A stretch of 64,000 bases of DNA from Thermocrispum municipale DSM 44069 (GTDB taxonomy: Bacteria; Actinomycetota; Actinomycetes; Mycobacteriales; Pseudonocardiaceae). The stretch covers positions 124,001 to 188,000 of the forward strand of contig NZ_ATYT01000003.1 of the NCBI RefSeq assembly GCF_000427825.1, written 5' to 3'. The notes under the pieces were generated by a model that worked only from the letters and a program-made list of their open reading frames with translations, was not told the origin of the DNA and did not search any database. The number at the start of each line of letters is the position of its first letter. The stretch's first letter is position 1. Positions 10,478-18,867 of this stretch are shown here, piece by piece. Both the position numbers and the translations under genes were made by a program.

Positions 10478-10795
10478 CCGCTGCACGGTCGACCCCGCCA
10501 GGTCGAGATCGCCGATGCCTGCTCGAGATCTGACGGTCGGACTCGCCGCCGCGGCGCACACGAGGACCGACGGCCGGGCTCGCGCTACAGCGCACGAGGA
10601 CCGAGGACGGAATCTCCGCTGCCCGGCCGAGGCTCGAGGGGCCTCTCCTGCCGGTCGCGGTTAGCCGGCACTCGCTACTTCCCGGGGAAGGACCGACGGT
10701 CGGCATTCGCTACTGCCCGGGCGAGGTCGAACTGTCGGCACCCGCCGCCGGCCGGGCCGAGTCCGACGGTCAGCAGTCGCCGCTGCGGGCCGCAT
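10465..10795. repeat. Degenerate ~35-bp tandem repeat array between suhB and cei
   Basis: About eight imperfect units resembling gaggaccgacggtcggca followed by ctcgctactgcccgggc can be lined up, for example from about 10525, 10562, 10596, 10690, 10723 and 10758. The array fills the gap between the convergent genes and runs into the 3' coding ends of both. It holds no convincing gene. Units contain short dyads such as ccgacggtcgg, so the array may form hairpins that act as a diffuse terminator. Confidence 0.55.
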
Positions 10796-11489
10796 CCAGC
10801 AGCTCCTCGCTCAGCTGCGGGCCGTTGTCGTTCGCCGACAACTCGCTGGAGCGGCTGCGGTACTTGTCCGCCCACTGGCTCAGCGCCTCGAGGGCGGTCA
10901 GCGCTTCCCGGCGCGGCCTTACGTCGACGAAGTCCTCACCGATCGCGAGGTCGACGCTCGCGCCCTTACGGCCGTCCTTGACCAGCTCGAGGCACGGGTC
11001 GATCAAGCTCAGCGTGCGGGCCGCGGCCTCGCCGTTCTGGCCGAACCGGATCTGCCCACGGCACGCGGGCTTGTCGCGGTTCTCGTACGCCTTGTCGTTG
11101 GCGGGCTTGCCGGTCTTGGTGAAGCCGATGTTGCGCAGCGCCTCGGTCACCAGCGCCGCCTGTCCGCGCTTGCCGCTGGCGTTGAGCACCCGCACCGGGA
11201 CCTCTTCCGGCGGGATCGGATCGACGTGGTCCAGCGCGTCATGGCTGAGCGAGGTGTAGATCATGCCGGGTGGGGCGGACGCGGGCGGATAACACCGGAT
11301 GGCCTCGTCGATGTTGCTGCTGTCGTTGAGGACTTTGAACCAGATCAGCGCCGACGCGCCGCCGAGAATGGCGATCAGGATAAGCGCGGGCAGTGGTCGG
11401 TACTTCCGGTACGGGCGACTGTAGCCCCCTGAGATCCCCGACCGCACTGGTCCGCTTCCCTTCCGCCCGATCGCCTTGAACCCACCCAC
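10770..11489 (-). CDS. cei: Cei-like envelope integrity protein with LytR C-terminal domain
   Basis: About 239 residues from GTG 11489, chosen because aggaagagag lies just upstream; the open frame continues to 11684, but the extra residues look non-coding. A basic cytoplasmic N-terminus (GRKGSGPVRSG, SRPYRKYRPL) leads into one membrane span (PALILIAILGGASALIWF). The extracytoplasmic part has a LytR_C-type domain (VPVRVLNASGKRGQAALVTE, LRNIGFTKTGKPAND). Position and architecture match Rv2700 (Cei) of M. tuberculosis, required for envelope integrity. It diverges from the DUF4193 gene and converges on suhB through the repeat array. Confidence 0.8.
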   Translation of the reverse strand: MGGFKAIGRKGSGPVRSGISGGYSRPYRKYRPLPALILIAILGGASALIWFKVLNDSSNIDEAIRCYPPASAPPGMIYTSLSHDALDHVDPIPPEEVPVRVLNASGKRGQAALVTEALRNIGFTKTGKPANDKAYENRDKPACRGQIRFGQNGEAAARTLSLIDPCLELVKDGRKGASVDLAIGEDFVDVRPRREALTALEALSQWADKYRSRSSELSANDNGPQLSEELLDAARSGDC

Positions 11490-11922
11490 AATGTCTCTCT
11501 TCCTAGGGTATGCGTTACCGGCCGCAATTGCTGATGCGGACACCACGTGTCTCGCCAGTGATGTCGATCGCTTCCGCGATCGTGGGCGGTTGTGGCGTTG
11601 ACCACGATATTGATCGGCGCAAGGGGGGCCACCGCGGGTCCGGATCACCGTCCGTGACCCCGTTTGTCGGCGCTCCGTAGTCACCCACCAGGGCTAATGT
11701 CGACGTGACACGGCTATCACTGCTGGGTGTGGCCTTGCCCAGCTCGAGCGGGCGTGAGCTACCCTCTGCTGGCTCCGGAGGGGTCGAGCGGAAATTTTCT
11801 GGTGGGCTCCGGGCACAAAATCGGGTACTGGAACGTTATCCAGCGCACGGGCATGACCCGAACGTCGGACGGGCCTGCCGCCGAAACGAGACGAGACAAC
11901 GAGCAGCGCAGGGGTGAGAACA
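11490..11922. promoter_or_regulatory. Divergent intergenic region, cei / DUF4193
   Basis: No convincing gene is present in these 433 bp. The region must hold the divergent promoters of the cei-like gene (minus) and the DUF4193 gene (plus). A short palindrome, cgatcgcttccgcgatcg, lies near 11567. A purine-rich ggggtgag 4-6 bases before ATG 11923 is the ribosome binding site of the DUF4193 gene. I could not place -10 and -35 elements with confidence. Confidence 0.5.
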
Positions 11923-12231
11923 ATGGCGACCGACTACGACGCTCCGCGCCGCAGTGAAGCCGACGAGCTGGCCGAGGACTCGTTGGAGGAGCTGAAGGCG
12001 CGCCGCAACGAGACCCAGTCGGGCGTGGTGGACGTCGACGAGGACGCGACCGCAGAGGGCTTCGAGCTTCCGGGTGCGGATCTTTCCGGACTGTCCGGCG
12101 AGGACCTCACGGTCAAGGTGGTGCCGAAGCAGGCCGACGAGTTCACCTGCTCGGTGTGCTTCCTGGTGCATCACCGCAGCAGGCTCAGCGAGGAACGCAA
12201 CGGGCAGCCGGTCTGCCGCGATTGCGCCTGA
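11923..12231 (+). CDS. DUF4193 zinc-ribbon-like small protein
   Basis: A 102-residue acidic protein of the actinobacterial DUF4193 family (Rv2699c relatives). It begins MATDYDAPRR, has an acidic middle (EDSLEELKARRNE, VDVDEDATAE), and ends with a two-CxxC knuckle: CSVCFLVHHRSRL and VCRDCA. The cysteines suggest one structural zinc. The start at 11923 is supported by its ribosome binding site; the open frame begins three codons earlier. The biochemical role is unknown. It is followed by a terminator hairpin and the convergent DUF3093 gene. Confidence 0.9.
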   Translation: MATDYDAPRRSEADELAEDSLEELKARRNETQSGVVDVDEDATAEGFELPGADLSGLSGEDLTVKVVPKQADEFTCSVCFLVHHRSRLSEERNGQPVCRDCA

Positions 12232-12300
12232 CGGCCCCGGCAACGCTGTGACGGCGGTTGGCTCGCGGGCCTGCTGAGCGAGGCCTGACGTCGAACGTTC

Positions 12301-12330
12301 CGGTCCCTCGGCCTCGTGGCCGGGGGACCG
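12301..12330. terminator. Hairpin terminator between DUF4193 and DUF3093 genes
   Basis: A 13-bp stem with one G-T pair (cggtccctcggcc at 12301-12313 against 12318-12330) and a 4-nt loop lies between two convergent genes, so it probably serves both. Confidence 0.7.
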
Positions 12331-12366
12331 TCGCACGTCAAGAGAACTGTGTCGCGTCGAATCGCG

Positions 12367-12894
12367 TCAATCCGACGAACGGCTCGTCGAGCGGAGCAGC
12401 TCGGCGAGCCGTTCCGGTTTCCGGGTGCTGAACAACCAGTACGGGGTGGGGTCCCGCGGGTCGGTCAGCCGCACCCGCAGCATGGTGCCGACCCAGCCGC
12501 GGTGCACCACGTAGGCGGCCGGGTCCAGTTCGGGGCCCATGGCCTTGCGCTTGTGGTCCTTGTCGATGACCTCGACCTCGCCGACGAACCGCACCGGCAG
12601 CCGAGCGTCGCCGACGTGCAGCACGGTGTCGTCCGCGGTGCGTACCAGGGCAACTCTGGTGCGCCCCATCCGCAACAGCACCAGCACCGCCAATGGGATC
12701 AACACCGCGTACGGCAGCCACGCGCGCACACCCGGGTAGCCCTGGTGTATCGACGCCGACAGCACCGCGGCAACGGCCAGCGGTAACGGCCATGCCCACC
12801 AGGCGACGTACAGGCGCTCGAAGTGCAACGCCTGTCCCGCGTCGGCGGTGGCCACCGCCTTGTCCTCGCCCGGGGTGTGTGCGGAGTCGGCCAT
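12367..12894 (-). CDS. DUF3093 membrane protein
   Basis: A 175-residue protein with two adjacent hydrophobic spans (WWAWPLPLAVAAVLSASI and LPYAVLIPLAVLVLL) and a cytoplasmic C-terminal half containing RFVGEVEVIDKDHKRKAMG and RVRLTDPRDPTPYWLFSTR, the pattern of DUF3093 proteins (PH-like fold after a membrane hairpin). The function is unknown. It is divergent from dut with about 60 bp between them, the same arrangement as around Rv2697c/Rv2698 in M. tuberculosis. The length is normal for the family. Confidence 0.85.
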   Translation of the reverse strand: MADSAHTPGEDKAVATADAGQALHFERLYVAWWAWPLPLAVAAVLSASIHQGYPGVRAWLPYAVLIPLAVLVLLRMGRTRVALVRTADDTVLHVGDARLPVRFVGEVEVIDKDHKRKAMGPELDPAAYVVHRGWVGTMLRVRLTDPRDPTPYWLFSTRKPERLAELLRSTSRSSD

Positions 12895-12953
12895 GGCGTT
12901 CAGAGTAATGTCGTGGCGAGCCAGCAGCCGAAGTGGTGTTCGAGGGAGTGTCT

Positions 12954-13448
12954 GTGTCGTCGGTAGAGGTCCGTCTGACCCGTCTGGACCCAGATGCTCC
13001 GCTTCCGACGTACGCGCGCCCGCACGACGCGGGTGCCGACCTGGTGACGATGACCGACGTGGTCATCCCGCCCGGCGAACGCGCCGTGGTCGGGACCGGC
13101 ATCGCCATCGCGCTCCCGCCCGGATACGCGGCGTTCGTGCACCCGCGGTCCGGACTGGCGGCGCGGGCCGGTCTGTCGGTGGTCAACACGCCGGGAACGA
13201 TCGACGCGGGCTACCGCGGTGAGATCAAGGTGTGTCTGATCAACCACGACCTGCGCGAGCCGATCACACTCTCCCGGGGGGATCGCATCGCGCAGCTGGT
13301 GGTGCAGAAGGTGGAGCAGGCGCGGTTCGTCGAGGTTCCGGCGGAGCAACTGGGCGAGAGCGAACGAGGCACCGGCGGTTACGGGTCGACCGGCGGGCAC
13401 GCCAGCCTGTCCACGAGCAGCAGCTCGGGTAACGGAGAGGTGGGATAG
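12954..13448 (+). CDS. dut: Deoxyuridine 5'-triphosphate nucleotidohydrolase
   Basis: A trimeric-type dUTPase of about 164 residues. All five family motifs are visible: DAGADLVT (I), [11 protein letters not shown] (II), [16 protein letters not shown] (III), [11 protein letters not shown] (IV) and [10 protein letters not shown] (V, the flexible C-terminal arm). It hydrolyses dUTP to dUMP and pyrophosphate, keeping uracil out of DNA and feeding dTMP synthesis. Two GTG codons (12948 and 12954) follow the gaggga ribosome binding site; 12954 gives the better spacing. A Ser-rich tail follows motif V. The DUF3710 gene starts 4 bp after its stop. Confidence 0.96.
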   Translation: MSSVEVRLTRLDPDAPLPTYARPHDAGADLVTMTDVVIPPGERAVVGTGIAIALPPGYAAFVHPRSGLAARAGLSVVNTPGTIDAGYRGEIKVCLINHDLREPITLSRGDRIAQLVVQKVEQARFVEVPAEQLGESERGTGGYGSTGGHASLSTSSSSGNGEVG

Positions 13449-13451
13449 CAG

Positions 13452-14114
13452 GTGGTCGGACGCAGGCGTCGCGGGCAGCATCGCCGGGGACGGCACGCGC
13501 TGCCGGAGAGCCAAGAGCCGACCTTCCGTCCGCAGGAGGCTCCCGACGTCGACGAGGACGAGGAGTTCGTCCCGGAGGAAGGGCCGTACGACGTCGAGGT
13601 CGCGCCGGAGGACGACATCCCACGGATGGATCTCGGCTCGGTGCGCGTTCCGGTGCCGGAGAACTGCCAGGTTCAGGTCGAGATGGACCAGGAGACCGGC
13701 AATGTGCGCGCGGTGCACGTGGTGACGCCGCACGGCCAGGTGACGATCAGCGCCTACGCCGCGCCGAAGACCTCCGAGCTGTGGCCCGAGGTGTGCGCCG
13801 AGCTCGCCGAGCAGCTGCGCTCGGACGGCGCGATCGTGCGGCAGTTGACCGGGGACTGGGGCAAGGAACTGTCCGCGAAGATGGGCGACGTGTCGCTGCA
13901 CTTCGTCGGCGTCGACGGCCCGCGGTGGATGCTGCGTGGTGTCATCGCCGGTCCGCAACACGTGTCCGAAGGGGCGCCCGCGCAACTGCGCGCGCTGGTG
14001 CGGGAGACGATCGTGGTGCGGGGGAGCGGTCCGATGCCGGTGCGCACCCCGCTGCCGATCACGCTGCCACCTGCGATGGCCGAGGCGATCGCGGAACAGC
14101 GCGGTCAGGCCTGA
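13452..14114 (+). CDS. DUF3710 protein
   Basis: A 220-residue protein that follows dut in the same operon, as Rv2696c follows Rv2697c. It has a basic start (GRRRRGQHRRGRH), an acidic stretch (VDEDEEFVPEEGPYDVE), and the DUF3710 core with VQVEMDQETGNVRAVHVVT, AAPKTSELWPEVCAELAEQL and DGPRWMLRGVIAG. No enzymatic motif is evident and the role is unknown. Its 3' end overlaps the convergent hydrolase gene by 10 bp. Confidence 0.88.
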   Translation: MVGRRRRGQHRRGRHALPESQEPTFRPQEAPDVDEDEEFVPEEGPYDVEVAPEDDIPRMDLGSVRVPVPENCQVQVEMDQETGNVRAVHVVTPHGQVTISAYAAPKTSELWPEVCAELAEQLRSDGAIVRQLTGDWGKELSAKMGDVSLHFVGVDGPRWMLRGVIAGPQHVSEGAPAQLRALVRETIVVRGSGPMPVRTPLPITLPPAMAEAIAEQRGQA

Positions 14115-14821
14115 GCGTCGCTCGCGTGGGCCAGGGCGTTCACCGCCGCGTGCCCGAGCGTCGAGCGGTCGGCGCCGAAGTCTGCGAAATCGATCTCGGT
14201 CAGTGCTGCTCGCGGGATGACCGACGCCCACTCGCGCGCGACCTGCACCGGATGCACGGCGTCGCCGGCGCAGCCGACCAGCCCAACCGGAACGTCCAGC
14301 CGTCGCAACTCGGCGAGTTCCGGACCGGGGTGCTCGGCGGCCGCGTCGAGCCCGTCGAGCAGCACGTCCTGCTGCCTGCGCCACGCACGGGTCAGTTCCT
14401 CCGCAAGCCACGCCGGAACGTCGGACGTGGCCACAGACAGCGCGTGGTCCAGGCCCTCGTTTCGCACCAGGTCGGCGGAGATGCGCGCGGCGACCGCAGC
14501 GGGCGCCGTAGGGGAGCGCCCGGTATAAGCGGGCAACACGGCGAGGACGCCGAGGCATTGTTTCGGGTGTCTTGCCGCCCACTGGGTGGCCACGTGCGCG
14601 CCCAGGGACACGCCGCCGACCAGCAGCCGGCCGTTGGTGGCGCCGGCCGCGTCGTCGAGCGCCCGCAGATAGTCCGACACGACCGACGGCCCGGGCCGGT
14701 GAGTGCGCAGCTCGATACCGGCGGCGGCCAGTGCGGGACCGAAGGCCTCCCGGATGAACACGTCGTCGGACCCGCTGCCGGGCAGCACGAGGGCGACCCG
14801 AGCGGGTGGCAATGCGGTCAC
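14105..14821 (-). CDS. Alpha/beta hydrolase
   Basis: A 238-residue alpha/beta-hydrolase fold protein. ALVLPGSGSDD near the start is the oxyanion loop, GVSLGAHVA is the nucleophile elbow with the catalytic Ser, and CAGDAVHP near residue 190 holds the acidic residue. A C-terminal His candidate is in LGHAAVNALAH. It corresponds in position to Rv2695. The substrate is unknown. It is convergent with the DUF3710 gene and divergent from the DUF3159 gene. Confidence 0.8.
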   Translation of the reverse strand: MTALPPARVALVLPGSGSDDVFIREAFGPALAAAGIELRTHRPGPSVVSDYLRALDDAAGATNGRLLVGGVSLGAHVATQWAARHPKQCLGVLAVLPAYTGRSPTAPAAVAARISADLVRNEGLDHALSVATSDVPAWLAEELTRAWRRQQDVLLDGLDAAAEHPGPELAELRRLDVPVGLVGCAGDAVHPVQVAREWASVIPRAALTEIDFADFGADRSTLGHAAVNALAHASDAQA

Positions 14822-15000
14822 GATGGCCGTCCGGTCGTCAGCACCGCCCTATTGTGCGCAATGCCGACCGGTCAGGACGGCGCGTGCCCGGCCGTCCGGC
14901 CAGGTCGTACCCTGAAGGTGCACCAGGCCGCCGACGCCCAGAGCCCGCGGCGCCCACCCCGGTGCCGCATCACGATCGACGACGAGCTGCAGGTAACTAC

Positions 15001-15804
15001 GTGAGTGCTGACCCCGAGGCCACGCCCTCGAAGCCGGAACGACCGGACTCCTCCGACGAGGTGAGCGAGCAGGCGGAGAACCCCTCGACGGCCGCCCGCC
15101 CGGGTCCCGACGAGCAGGGCGAGCAGGAGCCGACGCTGTTCGAGCAGATGGGCGGCGTCGCCGGGATGATCTACTCGGCGGTCCCGGTCGTGGTGTTCGT
15201 GCTGGCCAATTCGCTGTGGGGACTCACCGCAGCCATCTGGTGCGCGCTCGGCAGCGCGGTCGTGATCACCATCGTGCGACTGCTGCGCAAGGAGTCGCTG
15301 CAGCCCGCGGTGTCGGGGTTCTTCGGGGTGGCCATCGCCGCGTTCATCGCCTACCGCACCGGCACGGCCAAGGGGTTCTTCCTGTTCGGCATCTGGCAGA
15401 GCTTGGTCTACGGCGGGGTGCTGGTGCTGTCGGTGCTGCTGCGCTGGCCGTTGGTCGGGGTGTTCTGGAACTTCATCAACGGCGCGGGGACTCGGTGGCG
15501 CAAGGATCGCCGCTCGGTGCGTGACTACGACATCGCCACGCTGGCGCTGGCGGCGGTGTTCGCCGCCCGGTTCGTGGTGCAGCGCTGGTTGTACGAGGAA
15601 GACCTGACCGGGTGGCTGGCGGTGGCCAAGATCAGCATGGGCTTCCCGCTGTTCGCGCTGGCGTTGCTGGTGATCGTGTGGGCCGTTCGCCGGTCCGACA
15701 AGCGGCTGGCGGAGGCGATCGCCGCCGAGCGGCGCACCGAGGCGGAGATCGAAGCCGACCTGCGGGCCCGCTACGGGGAAACACCGGCGCAAGAGCGCGG
15801 CTGA
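15001..15804 (+). CDS. DUF3159 membrane protein
   Basis: A 267-residue protein with a polar, acidic N-terminus (about 45 residues) and six or so membrane spans, including SAVPVVVFVLANSLWGL, GFFLFGIWQSLVYGGVLVLS and GWLAVAKISMGFPLFALALL. This is the DUF3159 family, found next to dut/DUF3710 in many actinobacteria (Rv2693c position). The function is unknown. Start GTG 15001 is preferred; the open frame extends upstream through non-conserved sequence. The RNA methyltransferase gene follows 13 bp downstream. Confidence 0.87.
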   Translation: MSADPEATPSKPERPDSSDEVSEQAENPSTAARPGPDEQGEQEPTLFEQMGGVAGMIYSAVPVVVFVLANSLWGLTAAIWCALGSAVVITIVRLLRKESLQPAVSGFFGVAIAAFIAYRTGTAKGFFLFGIWQSLVYGGVLVLSVLLRWPLVGVFWNFINGAGTRWRKDRRSVRDYDIATLALAAVFAARFVVQRWLYEEDLTGWLAVAKISMGFPLFALALLVIVWAVRRSDKRLAEAIAAERRTEAEIEADLRARYGETPAQERG

Positions 15805-15817
15805 GCGCACCCGTCCG

Positions 15818-17047
15818 ATGACCGAGCACGAGGACTGGACCGGTAGGCGGTTCGAGGTCGAGGTCGGACCGGTGGCGCACGGTGGCCATTGCGTCGCGCG
15901 CCACGAGGGACGAGTGGTGTTCGTCCGGCATGCACTGCCCGGCGAGCGCGTCGTCGTCGAGGTGACCGAGGACCGGCACAAGTCGTACTGCCGGGCGGAC
16001 GCGGTGGACATCCGGCAGCCCGACGAGCGGCGGGTGCAGCCGCCGTGCCCGCTGGCCGTGCCGGGTGGGTGCGGCGGATGCGACTGGCAGCACGCCGACC
16101 CGTCGCTGCAGCGCGAACTGAAGGCCGCCGTGGTCGCCGAACAGCTGCACCGGCTCGCCGGTATCGACACCGACGTCGTGGTGGAGCCGCTCGAGCCCAC
16201 GCCGCTGGAGTGGCGTAGCCGGGTGCGGCTGGCGGTCGGCCGCAACGGCAAGGCAGGGTTGCGGGCACACCGCAGCCACCAGGTCGTCCCGCTGGACGGC
16301 AACGGATGCCCGATCGTCGTCCCGGGGATGCTGGACGATGTTCTGACGCGCACGTGGCGGCCGCGAGCCGAGGTCGAGGTGACCGCGGACGGCGCGGGTC
16401 AAGTCCACGTGCAGGTGATCGAGCAGGTGCGCGGACGGCCGCGACGCAAGCAGCTGTCCGGCGGCCGGGCACGCGAGCACGCGGCGGGCCGGGACTGGCA
16501 GCTGTCGGCGCACGGTTTCTGGCAGGCGCACCCGGCCGCTGCGGACACCTACGCCCGCGTGGTCGCCGAATACGCGAAGGCCGAGCCCGGAGCGCAGGCA
16601 TGGGACTTGTACGCGGGAGTCGGGCTCTTCGCCTCCGTGCTCGCCGAGCAGGTCGGGCGGACCGGGGGAGTGCTCGCGGTGGAGTCCTCGCGCTCGGCGG
16701 CGGCCGACGGCGAGCGGAACCTGGCTGATCTCCCGCACGTCCGGTGGCGCGCCGAGCGCGTCGAACGAGCGCTGCAGAACGAGACCAGTGAGCCGAACGT
16801 CGTGGTGCTGGATCCTCCACGCAAGGGCGCCGGCATCCCCGTCGTGCGGGCGATCGCCGAGCGCCGGCCGCAGCGTGTGGTGTACGTCGCTTGTGATCCT
16901 GCCGCCCTGGCCCGTGACGTGGCGACGTTCGCCGAGTCCGGCTATCAGCTCGCTGAGCTGCGCGCATTCGACGCGTTCCCGATGACCAGTCACACGGAGT
17001 GCGTTGCGCTGCTGGAGCCTGCGGACGTCTGCGCCCGGCCGCGCTGA
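15818..17047 (+). CDS. TRAM-domain, TrmA/RlmD-family RNA (uracil-5-)-methyltransferase; island target
   Basis: A 409-residue SAM-dependent RNA methyltransferase. An N-terminal TRAM RNA-binding domain (RFEVEVGPVAHGGHCVARHE) is followed by an Fe-S-type cysteine cluster (CPLAVPGGCGGCDW), the SAM-binding WDLYAGVGLFA, DPPRKGAG, the nucleophile Cys359 in VYVACDPAALARD, and the C-terminal FPMTSHTE with the general-base Glu394. It would make 5-methyluridine in rRNA or tRNA. The last 21 codons after the FPMT core come from the inserted island, not from the original chromosome: the codons after 16,986 differ from the displaced original end found at 63,873-63,912. The frame is fully open, so the gene should still work. 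Confidence 0.92.
   Translation: MTEHEDWTGRRFEVEVGPVAHGGHCVARHEGRVVFVRHALPGERVVVEVTEDRHKSYCRADAVDIRQPDERRVQPPCPLAVPGGCGGCDWQHADPSLQRELKAAVVAEQLHRLAGIDTDVVVEPLEPTPLEWRSRVRLAVGRNGKAGLRAHRSHQVVPLDGNGCPIVVPGMLDDVLTRTWRPRAEVEVTADGAGQVHVQVIEQVRGRPRRKQLSGGRAREHAAGRDWQLSAHGFWQAHPAAADTYARVVAEYAKAEPGAQAWDLYAGVGLFASVLAEQVGRTGGVLAVESSRSAAADGERNLADLPHVRWRAERVERALQNETSEPNVVVLDPPRKGAGIPVVRAIAERRPQRVVYVACDPAALARDVATFAESGYQLAELRAFDAFPMTSHTECVALLEPADVCARPR
16975..16986 (+). repeat. Left attachment core (attL-like)
   Basis: The sequence gttcccgatgac encodes F-P-M-T of the methyltransferase and occurs again at 42,398 and 63,861. Downstream bases here (cagtcacacggag) differ from those at the other two sites, although all encode x-H-x-E. 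This marks the crossover between chromosomal gene and island A. Confidence 0.75.
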
Positions 17048-17104
17048 ACGATCGTGCAACAGGCCCGACAGCGGGCCGTCGTGCCGGCGCGGTATCGTCA
17101 CGAT

Positions 17105-17335
17105 CAGCCAGTCGTACTCCCACGTGGAGTCAGGGAATCCGGTGAGAATCCGGAGCTGACGCGCAGCGGTGAGGGGACGGGACGGACATGCCGGCAACGG
17201 CAGCCACTGGGGTCTGCGGATCCTGGGAAGGCGTCCGCGCCCGGTTGATCCAAGTCCGAAGACCTGCTGGCCCTGACGACAACCGTCGTCGGGTCATGGT
17301 GGGTCCCGCGTACGGACCCGGACTCGAAACATGGT
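17105..17335 (+). promoter_or_regulatory. Cobalamin riboswitch upstream of cobG (island A)
   Basis: The conserved core ggtgagaatccgg, ctgacgcgcagcggtgag and gtccgaagacctgctggc is present in the right order, with closing gccag/ctggc arms at about 17,107 and 17,265. A hairpin (gacgacaaccgtcgtc) follows and overlaps the leader before GTG 17,344, a likely expression platform that lowers translation of the cobG-cobH-cobIJ-cobM operon when adenosylcobalamin is plentiful. Confidence 0.92.
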
Positions 17336-17343
17336 GATCTCCG

Positions 17344-18189
17344 GTGACTCGTTCACGGCCCGACCGTTGCCCCGGCGCTCTGCGCCCCTGGTCCGCTGAT
17401 GATGGACTCCTGGTCCGGTTGCGACTCCCCGGCGGCAACGTCAGTGCGGACGCGTTGCTGGCCCTGCTCGACGTGGCCGAGCGTCATGGCGATGGACACG
17501 TGCACGTGACCACGCGGACCAACCTGCAGATTCGGGGTCTACCCGCCAAGCCCGGCACCACACAGCTCGCCGAGCCCGCGCTCGCGGCCATCGAGGACAC
17601 GGGCCTGCTGCCCAGCCGAACCCACGACCTGGCGCGCAACGTCATGGCGTCGCCCCAGACCGGGCTGGCCGGCGGGCGTGCAGACCTGCGCCCCGTGGTA
17701 GGTGCGCTGGACGCTGCGCTGCTGGCCGCACCTGCCCTCGGTGCACTCCCCGGGCGGTTCCTGTTCGTGCTCGACGACGGGCGCGGCGACCTGCTCGACC
17801 GCACCTGCGACCTCGGACTGGTCGCGCTCGGTCCCGACGAGGCGCAGCTGCGGATCGGCACCGGCTGGGGTCCGGTCGTCCCACTCGAGGGCGTCCAGGA
17901 GCGGCTGGTCCACCTGGCTCTGCGTTTCCTCGAGGTGCGCGGCGCGGGGCCGGGGGCTGCGTGGCACGTCCACGAACTGGCGTCGCAGCTGGTCGCCCCG
18001 GTGCCTGCCTCGGCGCAGTTGCCGGACCGGTCGCCCCCGCTGCCGTACGGCTCCGTCCCCGGCGGGGAGCACGTCCCCGTGCCGGAGGACGGCCTCGACC
18101 GTCCCGCCGTGGAGCGCCTGTGCGCCGCGGCGCCCGAACTCGTCGTCACCCCCTGGCGTGGCGTTCTCGTCCCCGAGGAGTCCTCATGA
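17344..18189 (+). CDS. cobG: Short precorrin-3B synthase-like protein (CobG), island A
   Basis: A 281-residue protein resembling the nitrite/sulfite-reductase ferredoxin-like half of CobG: VHVTTRTNLQIRGL, ARNVMASPQTGLAGGRADL and LPGRFLFVLDDGRGDLL. CobG uses O2 to convert precorrin-3A to precorrin-3B in the aerobic pathway. The protein is well short of classical CobG (over 400 residues) and lacks the multi-cysteine [4Fe-4S] motif of that enzyme; its few cysteines are isolated. The island B copy has the same length and lacks the motif too, so this is a real variant rather than damage. It is first in a riboswitch-controlled operon and its stop overlaps the cobH ATG. Confidence 0.75.
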   Translation: MTRSRPDRCPGALRPWSADDGLLVRLRLPGGNVSADALLALLDVAERHGDGHVHVTTRTNLQIRGLPAKPGTTQLAEPALAAIEDTGLLPSRTHDLARNVMASPQTGLAGGRADLRPVVGALDAALLAAPALGALPGRFLFVLDDGRGDLLDRTCDLGLVALGPDEAQLRIGTGWGPVVPLEGVQERLVHLALRFLEVRGAGPGAAWHVHELASQLVAPVPASAQLPDRSPPLPYGSVPGGEHVPVPEDGLDRPAVERLCAAAPELVVTPWRGVLVPEESS

Positions 18190-18867
18190 GCAACCTGTCC
18201 ACGTTCCAGCTCTCGTCGTCCGGGGCGCCACTACCCGTACATCGACCGGGGTGCGGCGATCTACGTCGACTCGTTCGCCACGATCCGACGCGAGGCCGAC
18301 CTCTCCCGGGTACCGGTGAGCGCCGAGAAGATGGCTGTGCGGATGATCCACGGCAGCGGACAGGTGGACCTGGTCGGTGACCTCGTGGTCCACCCGGACC
18401 TCGTCCCGGCGGCCCGCGCCGCCCTCGAGGCGGGTGCGCCCGTGCTCTGCGACGCGACGATGGTGGTGAAGGGCGTGACGCGTAGCCGCCTCCCCGCGGA
18501 CAACGACGTGATCTGCACCCTCAACCACCCTGAGGTGCCTGCCCTGGCGGAAGAGTGGGGAACCACCCGCACCGCGGCGGCGGTCTCGCTCTGGGAGCCG
18601 TACCTCGAGGGTTCGGTGGTCGCCATCGGGAATGCGCCGACCGCCCTCTTCCACCTGCTGGAGATGCTCGTGGACGGCGCCCCGCGCCCTGCGGCGATCG
18701 TCGGCTGCCCGGTGGGGTTCATCGGTGCCGCCGAGTCGAAGCAGGCCCTCGAGGACTTCCGCGTCGACCACGGCATCGACATCCCGTTCGTCACCGTCCG
18801 CGGCCGCCGAGGTGGATCCGCCATGACGTCGTCGGCCCTCAACGCACTTGCCCAGGAGCAGGAATGA
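18186..18867 (+). pseudogene. cobH: Precorrin-8X methylmutase (CobH) with an N-terminal frameshift, island A
   Basis: The ATG at 18,186 overlaps the cobG stop in the usual way and begins MSNLSTFQLSSSG, but the frame then departs from CobH. Removing one G from the run at 18,222-18,225 restores RHYPYIDRGAAIYVDSFATI, matching the island B copy and the family, and continues to the stop at 18,867 through the active-site segment MIHGSGQVDL. As written, the CobH frame could only start at GTG 18,316, losing a conserved N-terminal helix. This is either real decay of a redundant gene or an error in a G-run. CobH rearranges precorrin-8X to hydrogenobyrinic acid. Confidence 0.8.

Noticed and set aside
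16900-17104. tRNA gene as the integration target
   Set aside because: No cloverleaf or tRNA 3' end is visible at any of the three core sites; the cores lie in protein-coding sequence.
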